Positions 38,302-49,600 of a stretch of 64,000 nucleotides of DNA are shown one piece after another; the stretch's first letter is position 1, and each line of letters starts with the position of its first letter. The stretch lies in contig NC_084767.1 of assembly GCF_028858725.1 (NCBI RefSeq), positions 3,089,501 through 3,153,500 of the forward strand, given 5' to 3'. The position numbers and the translations under genes are program-made. The notes under the pieces were generated by a model. That model saw only the letters and a list, made by a program, of their open reading frames with translations, had not been told where the DNA came from and ran no database searches. The DNA is from Colius striatus. Its lineage: Eukaryota; Chordata; Aves; Coliiformes; Coliidae.

Positions 38302-41300
38302 ATGGCGCAAACACTTGCCTCCCCAGGGCTGTTCTCTGATGATGATGTTGCAGTCTCCCCTGTTCTTGAATCCACGGTAGCAGGGTTTGGGCCTGGTGTG
38401 TGCAAGGATCTGCTGCCAGAGTTCTCTGCCATCTCTCCGAACCTGGAGGGCTCGCAGCAGGTGAGGTTGTAGCTCTTCTGTCACAAACAAGGCAGTGTTT
38501 GTTCCTGTGGCCGTTCTGTCTCTGTACAGAGGTGCTGTAATGCAGGGGCCTACAGGGACACTTCAGAAGAGGCTAGAACAAAATTTGCACTGGGGGAGCA
38601 GGTCCTGTTATGAGCTGTGTTATGAAGGGTACAGTCTGTAAGAGGTTAATATGTTGCCTCATAGCATGACACTTGGTCTAGGGGCTGGTTTTAGTGTCAG
38701 GCCTCCAGGTTGTTAATCTGATTAATTGGGTAAAATAAACAGTGGTGTGGCTGGAAATGCCTAAAAGAGCTTTTGGCAGTGCTGCAGATTTTGGGACCAG
38801 AGAAATATCTGTTAGTTACCGAGCACTACTCAGGGTATGTGTGTGTTCTATGCCATGGCTCCTGTTGGTGTTCAGGCAAATGGTTGTGTGCTGTCTTTCT
38901 CTGGCTACCACATTTAACCTGTGCTGATTTTTGCAGCCTGCAGATGAAGACAATAATGGAAAAGTAAAGGTGTATCTGCGGGTTCGACCTCTGAAATCTA
39001 CAGAATTGGAAAGAGGGGAAGACCAGGTAAGACACTGAATGAAGCAGCATCTGAGCTGGTTGCCTGTGCGCCTGCTGGGAGCTGCTGTCTATGCTATGGC
39101 ATCTTGTAAAGCCATTGTGATGATGCAGTTTTATGTGTTCTTAAGGGCTGTGTCTGCATTGAGAATTCAGAGACCCTTCTTCTAAAAGCCCCCAAGGATT
39201 CCTTCACCATGCGGAGCACAGAACGTGGAGTGGGACAAGCAGCACACAGATTCTCTTTCACTCGGGTAGGTAACTGGGACAATCCATCTGGAAGTAGACT
39301 TATGTTGTCTTGCACACGTGTTTCTGTCACTTGTTCCTCAACTTTTCTCTTTTTAAGCTGATCTGACAACTTTTTCCTCAGCAAACAACAAGCCCTTGTT
39401 TTGCTCACAAGACTCTAAATGCACTAGAGGCTATAGTGATATTGGGTGTTTTTTTGGGTTAAGCAAGTGGACAGCTTGTTTTTGTGGGGAGTTTGGACTG
39501 GAATAACTAGTGGGTCTGTTGCTCATGATGTGGGGCTAAAGGAGGGAACAAAGGACTATGAACTAACACTTGAATAACTACCTACAGTCAAAAGATAGCA
39601 AAGATCTACATGATGTATTTTTCATGTGTCTGGTTTGCAGATCTTTGGACCAGATGTGGGGCAGAAATTGTTCTTTGATGAGACAATGAAGCAGGTGGTA
39701 AAGGATGTACTGAGTGGGCAGAACTGGCTGGTTTACACTTATGGCATCACCAATTCAGGGAAGACTCACACCATTCAGGGTAAGGAAAGCCCTAGGTGTT
39801 AGCAGCCTGGTGAGGGAGGAGTCAGTCTGCTTCTCCATGTGAATCCTCAGCTTGCTGTTGGTCTTGTCTCAGGCAGCAACAAAGATGGGGGGATTCTGCC
39901 CCGCTCCTTAGCAGTCATCTTCAACAGCGTTGGGGACAGGCTGTACCAGGCCATGGATCTGAAGCCCTCACTCTCCAGTGAGGTGATGTGGCTGGACAGC
40001 AGACAGGTGCGACTGGAGGAGACCAAGAAGCAGACCATGCTCCGGGGTGGGCTGTGGGAGGTAAGCATGCAGCTTCCCAGAGGAAGGATAGAGAAAGGAT
40101 GGTGTCATACTACAGACACAATCACGTTCTTTGGTTTCCTTCCAGGAGGAGTTGTTAACACCACTGAAGAGGAGTCATAGTGCTGAATCTCAACTCCAGG
40201 CTACTACCAGCAGCAGTTTTGACAGTGGAGTTGCTGGCCTCTCTTCCTCTAGCCAACTCACCAACCATTCAGATGTCAGCCAGACAGAAGGTATGTCTTG
40301 GAAGCCTGTAGTGTCTTCTGCTTGTTGGCAGATGGGGGAGGAAAGGATGATGACTATTTGGATGTTGTCTTGTGGATGAGGGAGCAAAGGTGCTGTAGTC
40401 TCAATTTTCCCTTCAAGTATAAGTTTGAGGCTGAAGAACTTTGTATATATGGCTTGCCACCATGCAAAGAACTTTCTACTGCACAATAACCCCAGCCTTG
40501 TGATATGAAAAGTTACTTGATCTCATTTCATTTAAGGGCTATGGTTATAGAGCAGCTGAATGCCGTGTGATGGGGATACCTGGAAAGCAGGCTGCTGAAG
40601 TGACGTGTTTCTCTGAGCACTTCTGCTCAGGCTTTCAAACCTAGCTCATTAGGTATCCAGAAGCATGGATTAACTGTGATAACAAGGACTAAAACTTCAT
40701 TTATCGTGGGAGGAGGAGTTCACATTTGGAATACCCTATCCTTCTGGAGTCAAGAGCAAGTGTATAAAGTCCTTAGAAAGGAAGATACAGTTAGAGGGAA
40801 TTTTAGGCTGACTGGGGACAGGTGTTACAGCAAGTCCAAATGGTGGGTATATAGAATCATTGGAGTTGGGGGTAGTGTTGCTACTGAAGAAACTCATCTC
40901 AGTCTGGAGCTAAACCACTCAGGTTGGGCCTGTCAAAAGCTGCAGTTACGATTTTTTTTCCTCCTTTTTTTTCTCTTTTTGCTCAGAACTGGGCCCTCGC
41001 TGGGCTGACTTGGATTGTGTTTCACTCACCAGCACAGGAGATGTGCAGTTCTCCATCTGGGTCTCCTTCTTTGAGATTTACAATGAGTTAATCTATGACT
41101 TGCTAGAGCCAGCTTTACCTGGCCAGAACCGCAAGAGGCAGACGCTGCGGCTCTGTGAAGACCAGACTGGCAACCCTTACGTGAAAGGTAGGTTTGCCTG
41201 AAAGATACTTTCAGTGGCCTGCTAGTGAGAACAGAAGGCTGGTGGGTGGTTTGGCAACAGTTGTGTTGGGAAGCACAATGTCCTCTACAGCCCCTCGGAT

Positions 41301-44300
41301 ATCTCATGTCTGGATCGTGGAAATGTTCAGTTTGTTAATGCCAAGGCTATGCAATGGGGAAGTTGGGCTGAGATAACTAAGCTTTCTGCCAGTCTAACTG
41401 CCTTGCCCAATGCCTGCCTTGCTTTTACAGATCTGAACTGGATCAATGTCCGGGATGCTGATGAAGCCTGGAAGCTCCTGAAACTGGGTCGGAAAAACCA
41501 GAGTTTTGCCAGCACCCACATGAACCAGAACTCCAGTCGCAGGTCTGAAGGAGGAAGGGGGAGTTGTTTAGGCAGAAATACAATTCTGAGAGGCTTTTAA
41601 AGGTTGAATTTACTTTCTAAAATACCTGCATGCTTCTTTACAGTCACAGTGTCTTCTCCATTCGGATCCTGCACTTGCAAGGAGGTGGCAGTGAAATTGT
41701 TCCAAAAATCAGCGAGTAAGTTTTGTGCTCTCTAGGATTTGAAGATGTTCTCTATGGACTCAACTTTTCCTGTTTGTTTTACCGTGGATCTGGGGTATAG
41801 AAAGTATCTTGAGGGAGGCTTTGTTGAAAGTACTTGGAGAGAGTAAATGTCTCCACTCTTAAGTCTTGGAACTGACTCTGCTGTAGCCCTCACTCCTTGA
41901 AGTAGTTTTCAGACTTTCTGAATGAAGGTAAATGTGAGTAACCTTGTCCTTGCAGCAGGACTTATCAGGGTGTTGCCAATACCTGCTCCTGGGATGTACA
42001 CGTTGCTTTTTACCTTGTGCAACCCCTTCTTAAAGATGGGGCTTTCTGTCCAGCAATAGCCCTTACACCCCAGAAAAAGCTTTCTGTGCCCTTAGGGAGA
42101 AGCTGGGAAGGTGAGCAGCGCCGGTGGTCCTAAGGTGTCTGAATTCTAAGCCTGGATAGCACAGGATGAATGTAGTACTTCATGTGAATATTGCCTTGTG
42201 TTGTCTTCAGGTTATCCCTGTGTGACCTCGCGGGGTCGGAGCGCTGCAAAGACCAGAAGAGTGGGGACCGAATGAAAGAAGCAAACAACATCAACACATC
42301 CCTGCACACGCTGGGCCGCTGCATCGCTGCCCTCCGCCAGAACCAACAGTCCAAGTGAGGAGCCACCAATCCTGCCAGAGGCTGTGAGGAGGCTACTTTT
42401 GCTTTCCTACAGGCTCACTCTTGTCTCTCCCCACAGATTGAAGCAGACCGTGGTTCCCTTCCGGGACAGCAAGCTAACCCGTGTGTTCCAGGGCTTCTTC
42501 ACTGGTCGTGGGCGCTCTTGCATGATTGTCAACATTAACCAGTGTGCATCTACCTATGATGAAACTCTGTATGTAGCCAAGTTCTCAGCCATCGCCAGCC
42601 AGGTAAGTAGCAGCCACCAGGATAGTGACATACATGGTCAGGACACAACCTGCTCCTGTGGGAATGGGTCCTTTTCCATCACAAGGTGGGGGAATGCCTG
42701 CAAGTCTTCCCTATACTTCTCCAGGGGGTTATTCACAGTATTTCCAGATTCTGTTAAACTGAAAGGGTTGTCACATTGTAGAGAAGTAATGTGCTTAAAG
42801 ACTATGCAACTTCCAGGCTATGTGGACTAACAATTATGGGCCTTTTCCCCTTCAGCTTGTTCAGGCACCTCCCACAAAGCTGGGACTTCCATCCATCCAA
42901 GCAATTATCAAAGAGCACAACAGGCGAACCAGCCAGGGTTCAGAGGCAGCAGCAAAGGAAGAAGTGGAATCAGAAGACAGTGAGGATGAAGCATCTGTCT
43001 CCATGTATGAGAAGGAGGTGGGTTGTGATTTTTGTCTTATGGCCTTTATGGATAGAGGGACAGGAAAATCACTTGTTAGCTTTAGCCTGGGGGAGAGCTG
43101 GAGCTCAACACTATACCGAGAGATGACGGAGGACCCAGGAAATCTGCACACAGTTGATCTAAATCTGAATAACATGCTTAATTTGGAAACACTTTGTCAT
43201 CTGTGGAATAGTGAGAGTAAGAGCCTAGGTGCAGACCTATAATCCCTGCTTCTAAAGAGAAATCTAGAGATCAGAAACACATAGCTAAACTGAGGAAAAA
43301 GACTCAAACTCCCTAGATACTCAATGGGTAGCTCGAACAGCTGAAAGATCAAGATGGAAGCTGTATACCTACAGAGACTCAAGATGTACTGTGGTGAGGT
43401 AGCAAATGCAAGTGTAGCTCTGGGCATTGCAGTCAGGGAAGCTGCTCTGGAGGTTGCTCCACTGGAGTGTGGTGTTTAAGTCATCTCATGGGAGAGGAAT
43501 AAGGAGCAAACCTGGCAACTTCTTTCAAATGACTAAAAGAATCTTAAACCTAAACCATGCCAGCTTGCAGATATAGGATCAATTGGTCTTAATTCTGTTG
43601 TGCAGTGTGGGCAGTGGTGTTTGTGTCCTTGCAGGACTTGTTGCGTGTGGTGGAAGCTGCACGACAGCTGCTGCTGCAGGAACGGCAGGAGAAGCTGCAA
43701 CTCGAGATGCGCCTTCGTGAGGAGATCTGCAATGAGATGCTGGAGCACATGCAACAGAAGGAACAATGGTGCAGGTACAGCTCATGTTGGTCTCCCTCCC
43801 TTTGTTCAGGGTGAGCTACAGCAGCAGGAACTGCCAGATCCTGACGTGTACTTGTTTGCTGTCTTTGTAGCCAACATGTGGATGCTCAGAAGGAGCTGCT
43901 GGAGGAACTGTATGAGGATAAACTGAATAACCTGAAAGAGTCACTGACTGACTATTACCAGGAGGAGATCCAGGTTTGTTCAGGGCAATGAAATGACATC
44001 AGGAAAGCGGCAGTGGGTTGGGAGGGGACTTCTGCTCCCCTTTACTCTTCTTACTCTTGGCTCGCTTTGCAGCCTTTAGATTAATGCACGTTCTGTGAAT
44101 CTTTTCTTACTCTAAGTTGTGATGATGGGACTGGGCCTGTCTATATTTTTCATGCTATGGCATTTGAGTGGCTTCTGGGACTTGTTGCAGACCTCTCTAA
44201 AGATGTCCTTTCAAAAAACCCCTTGTCTTTCGAGGCTGTAAAAAAACCCCGTGGTTTGTGCTCCCAGGAAATGGTTTCAATGTTTTCACTTAAAGGCTGG

Positions 44301-46300
44301 GCAGAACATGGGAAGGGTGTGATTGAGTCTCTAGGAACTAAAGACATTGAAAGCTTCAGAAAAGCTGTGTTAAGAAAATCTTGTTGAATATTTGAACAAA
44401 CTTGCTTTCTAAGGAGCGTGATGAGAAGATTGAGGAGCTCCAAGCTGCTCTGCGGGAGGCAAAACAAAAAATAGAGAGCCTGGATGCTCAGCAGAAGGAT
44501 TTGGGGCAAGGTCTGCGGCGATCAAAGCGAGTGGCTACCTCAAGTGCTTTGCAACAGGAGCTGGCAGACACTAAAGCCAAACTGGAGCAATGTCAAATGG
44601 AGTTAAATACTGCAACGGCAGGTAAGGCAGTGATGCTGCCCTGGTTCTGAACTGTGCCTCAGCAATCCTTCCAGAGGGTTAGAGAGATTCTTTTCAGTAG
44701 GTTATGTTTGATTCAGACAGCTTGAAACAATGCTTCTGAGTTACAGATGATAGGAGTCATGTGCTAGATGGACAGCATCGCTTCATTTCACTTCATTTTC
44801 CCATGAAAATGGGCTTTAGGGCAGGATCATCTCCCTGTTGAAACTCTCAGGTCCCTTTGTGTAACTGAAAGGGAGAAGCCTGGCATGTTTGTACATGCCT
44901 GCACAAACTCCAAGCTTCTCTCAGCTTGCATGTGTCAGCTTGTCTCAAGGGAAGCCAACTTCAGACAAATTGAAGGTTCACTACTTTTTGTCTGTTCCCA
45001 GAACTGCGCAAGTACCAGAGATTAGTGGAGCCGCCTCCCTCCGCCAAACCCATTACTGTGGATGTAGACAGGAAGCTGGAGGATGGACAGAAGGTAACTG
45101 CATCTCCCTTACAGAAAGGAACACTTGCAGGGCACGACGGTTGCCAGCTTCAATGGTGTTTGGAGCTGCTGTTTTCAGGTTTTGGAACAAATATGTGATG
45201 TTGAAATGGGTCTGTTTGAGAACAAACCCTTACAAGAGATGTGCAAAGTCGGGGTATCTGTGATCCCAGTGCATCTCACTTGGATGGGATCCTCTCTCAG
45301 TACTGCACTGAATCACCCTGGAGTGGCTTTGTTTGCAGAGCAATGTCAAAACTAGCTGTTGATTAAGTCTTTCTCTCCTGCAGAATGTCAGATTGCTGCG
45401 TTCAGAATTACAGAAACTTGGGGAGTCCCTTCAGTCTGCAGAGAGGGCGTGCTGCCACAGTACAAGCGCAGGGAAACTTCGAGAAGCCCTCTGTACATGT
45501 GACGACATTCTGGCTAGACAGGTAATGTCTGTTTTTGTTGTGGGTTGCAGAGGGGGTTTTAGTCTATGGACTTTGCCATAATCAGCAGAATAACCTAGGT
45601 TCTTGCAGATAAAAATGACTTATTCTCTAAACACATCCTGTATCTGGTACATTAAGGGAGCTATATTGCTAACTTTCTTAATGGCTATTGACTGTACATT
45701 TAACTCTCCAAAGGAGACCCAAATTTCTCCTGTTCAGGTAATTGACAGCCCACAGTGGAAGCAGAATTCAGAATTGTCATTTCCTTATCCACTTCCCTGT
45801 CACAGTTGCCATGGCAGCATGCAACACAATGGACTTGTTTTTTTCCTGGCCTTACTGCTCCTCTTTTGTTATTGCACTGCTATGCTGTTGACAGTACAAG
45901 ATGTTATGTGTGGCCATATTTAGCACACTAGTGAATTCTGGCAAAGGTAGTTTATCCTCTTCAGTTCACAGCAAGAAGGGAGTTGGGCAGCTTGTCCTAT
46001 CTTTATAAATGTTGCCTTCCCTTTTCTCAGGACCAAACCCTGGCAGAACTGCAGAACAACATGATGCTGGTAAAACTCGACCTGCGGAAGAAAGCAGCTT
46101 GTATTGCTGAACAGTATCACACCGTGCAGAAGCTCCAGGCTCCCCCGTCTACCTTAAAGAAACGGTTCTGTGCCAACAGGGAAAACCTCCAACCTAATCA
46201 GCCTCCTGGTAAAAAGCCCTTCCTGCACAACCTCCTGTCTCGTTCAGCTACACGTCCTGGTGCTGGCAGAGGGTGGCAACTTCGTTCAGTTGCTCTATGA
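38302..46300 (+). CDS. KIF20A: KIF20A (MKLP2), mitotic kinesin-6
   Basis: Coding exons: 38302-38460, 38937-39026, 39146-39265, 39641-39779, 39873-40060, 40146-40290, 40987-41187, 41431-41542, 41644-41715, 42211-42354, 42437-42602, 42856-43017, 43635-43774, 43871-43973, 44414-44621, 45002-45093, 45384-45521 and 46031-46300. All are GT-AG and in phase, giving 882 aa (human 890). A non-coding exon ends at 37977 and exon 2 begins at 38285. KIF20A is a plus-end microtubule motor of the central spindle. It moves the chromosomal passenger complex and is needed for cytokinesis. The motor domain shows KVYLRVRPL, the P-loop GITNSGKT (158-165), NQNSSRSH switch I, DLAGSER switch II (414-420) and PFRDSKLTRVFQGFFTGRGR. 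A coiled coil runs from about residue 567 (DLLRVVEAARQLLLQERQEK) to 790. The last 20 or so residues differ from human. Confidence 0.95.
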
Positions 46301-46655
46301 CTTTTCACAAAGAGATCCCTGCCCCGCTATTACTGGAAGAGGTGGCAAATTCAATATAATAGCATTTATTTTTCTTTGTGTGCTTGTTTATTGTTATTGT
46401 AGCTGCTTGAGAGCTTATGTAAACATTTTTGGATATGTATGGATAAACTTTTAATCAATACCAAAGTGGACAAAATGACCTTTTGTAATTTAAACACTAC
46501 AACAAGGAAAGTCTTTAAATATAAAATAATATGGATGACCAAAGTTGTTTAACAAAAGGACACCATCTTCAACTATGTTGGCACGTAATAAGTTCACAAG
46601 ATCTTCCTTGAAAGATATCTTTCCCTTCCTTGAATTATTACAATCCTTTATTAAA
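46301..46655. terminator. Overlapping 3' ends of KIF20A and SFXN1
   Basis: For SFXN1 (-), TTTATT at 46365-46370 and 46387-46392 reads AATAAA, 250-270 bases beyond its stop (46640-46638). For KIF20A (+), I find no AATAAA between its stop at 46300 and 46880. The first good variant is ATTAAA at 46650-46655, inside the last SFXN1 coding exon. The two mRNAs therefore probably overlap in antisense over about 300 bases. Confidence 0.55.
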
Positions 46656-49600
46656 GTATACACGTTCTAGTTCAGGGCTGTTCTCTCGGATCTTGGCTTG
46701 CAATTCTGGCTCCAAGTGTGTTACAGACATAGAACTAAGCAAAAGAAACAGCAAAATGGTTATATATACCAAGCACTTGAATTTAAAAAGATGGCTATTG
46801 CATATGCTTGCACTTCCTGGACTGGGCAGAGAGTTTTCAGATATTTTTAACTTCTGAAGGAATCAAGCTCACAGACCAAGGGCAAATAAATCCCTGCTTC
46901 TGGGGTACCTTATTGCCTTTTCGAGTCAAGAAATAACTTGCTACTACTATGAGGGTAGCAACCTCGTTTGTTGCTGGAGGCTGTTGCTGGCAATAGCAAC
47001 TGATCTTCTTAAAGGAGTTTTTATTAAAAGGATTTGCCTCTAACTTGTTGCCTGGTTTTAATCAGGTGACTAAAAGGTTTATTGTTCTAAGAGTCATCTC
47101 ACAGAAAAGTGAATGAAGCTGCCATATCATTTAAACAGCTGCACACTGTATAAGTACAGTTTAAGGCCTAATCTTCCTCTGAAAGGGAGAGCCCTGGTTA
47201 AAATCAAGGACTGTCCCATGCCTGTTATGCTAGTGTGTCATATCATTGCCTGGTAGCTCAGGGGCCCTTACTTATCCCTGTTGTTCTCTGCCAAGCAGGG
47301 AAAACAGTCTCAGGCTGCTTTGTTGTACTCAAACAACTGCATCAGATAAGAATTAGCTATTGTTTTATGGAAGTCAAAAGCTACTTCAGCTGCTCAACAT
47401 TTTAACAGATTCAGCTCCTGCTTGCATTGTTGAAGCTACAGCTGGCAGCTTAAGTTGAAATAACCCCTAATAATCTGAGAGTGAGAACTTAGTTAAATTT
47501 AAGGCCCTGTTTATATTACTACAACTGGAGCTAACTTTACTTGCATGTAACTCATCCATGTTGCATTATGATTTCAGCTAGAATGAATATTGTTTCTAAG
47601 CTTTGAGGACTGAGGTACTGGTGTATTGATGAAGAATTCTTTCTGGAAAACTAGTAACAGAATTACAGATAAGCATGTGTATAGTCAAGTGCTCCTCTGT
47701 ATAACCAGAGGAGTTTCCAGCTGAAAATAAAGTGTATTTAATGAAGCCATAACCTTACTGGACAGGAATTTATTGCTTGGGCCACACTATCCTCTTTTAT
47801 GGATCATGCCAGTGATTCTTAACAGTGTATTATCAAGCTCTAACTTTTCAGCTTGAACGAGCGTAGTTAAACTACTCAACCTCTTGTTTGCTGTCCTGGT
47901 GCAGCTGCATCTCATGCTACAAAGAGTTTCTAAACAAATGAGCTCAATTCAACTATTATATATTATTGATGAACAACAAAGTTATTCCTTTTGTAAATAT
48001 TCTCATGTTTATCACCTTTGTTCTATGAGAATTAAGACTGTATGCTCTAGGAAGCAATGATCACTCATTTCTGTCTTTCTGAAGTACTTTGCATGCATCT
48101 GAGAGCGTCACATTACAGTGAGATTAATGTAAGAGGAATACATACCTTTTTTGAGGAAACAGTGCACAACACAAGGGTGTGGCAAACACAAGGCTAGAGA
48201 CAAAAATGAATTTACAATGTTTAAGGTGCTAAAAGAGAATTCAGAACCTTTATATTTTTATTCAGTGAGGTAAAGCTCTGTGGAGTGCTTGTAACCTTTA
48301 TTTGATACTGCATTGTACCTTATGACATTGTTTCCCTACTATGTAGTACTAAAGACATTGACACCATGCTGACACGTGTATAAAATTATCATCTCAGTGT
48401 CTTGGCAGTGCTTTGCATTGGTGTGCACAACTTTAAAATGCTATACAACAGCAAACTAAACTCTCCAGTAACCAAATGTTTCCAGAATTCATTGACCTCT
48501 AGAACTAGATTTGAATTATTGCTTATGGAGGCAGTAGCTAAAGCATCTTTTCTAATCAAGCTGCTGCAAGCCCTTTTTTTTTGCCACTCCCTTTCTTTTT
48601 CCTTCCCTGTTTTTCTTGGCAGCTTCTTCATTCCTAACAGCTATTTTTTAAAAGGGCATTGATAATAAACTAAATATGAGCCAGCAATGTGCCCTTGTGG
48701 CCAAGAAGGCCAAGGGCATTCTGGGATGCATGAAGAAGAGTGTGGCCAGCAGGTCGAGGGAGGTTCTTCTCCCTCTCTACTCTGCCCTGGTGAGGCCTCA
48801 TATGGAGTCCTGTTCTGGGCTCCTCAGCTCAAGAGGGACAGGGAACTGCTGGAGAGAGTCCAGTGCAGTAACACCAAGATGATCAAGGGTACAGAACATC
48901 TTTCATACGAGGAAAGGCTGCAGGAACTGGGGCTGTTTAGTCTGGAGAAGAGGAGAATGAGGGGTGATCTTATTAACATTTATAAATATCTAAAGGGTGG
49001 GTGTCAGGAAGCTGGGACATCCCTCTTTTCTACAGTAGCTAGTAACAGGACAAGGGGTGATGGGATGAAGCAGGAACACAAAAAGTTCCACTTAAACATA
49101 AGAAAAAACTATTTCACTGTTGAGGTGAGGGAGCCCTGGCACAAGCTGCCCAGAGGGGTTGTAGAGGCTCCTTCCTTGGAGGTCTTCAAGACCTGCCTGG
49201 ACATGTTCCTAGGTGACCCTGCTTCTGCAGGGGGGTTGGACTGGTTGATCTCTAAAGGTCCCTTCCAACCCCAACCATTCTGTGATTCTATGATTAGCAG
49301 TTGGATGTGGAAGTGAAGTAACTGCTGTAGCCTCATTAACACTCAACTTCCTGTTTAAACAAAAAAAGTGCAAATATTGATACTTTCTCAAAAAAACTCC
49401 CTCTGCAAGTATTTCTTAAAACAGCCCACACAGCCCAAAGGAATCACTTACCAGAATCCAACTAAGCCAACTTGAATAGGAGCGCTCATCCAAGGGAATC
49501 TCTGTCAGAAACAAACAGCATACAGTGAGTATTGCATTATTTTCTCCTCCACTTCCCACCTTCCTGGAATTCTGGTATTGTAAAAGACAGATTGTACCTA

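Noticed and set aside
37670-38314. Open frames encoding RASE/SLAR-type repeats near the KIF20A first exon
   Set aside because: They are translations of the (CTCG)12 microsatellite and its GC-rich flanks, not a gene.
40840-40900. ATAGAATCATTGGAGTTGGG, similar to a CR1 tail
   Set aside because: Too short and the surrounding sequence does not extend the match.
48687-49316. A 209-codon open frame
   Set aside because: It is a translation of the CR1 3' end; the homologous stretch in the 61,661 copy gives similar peptides.
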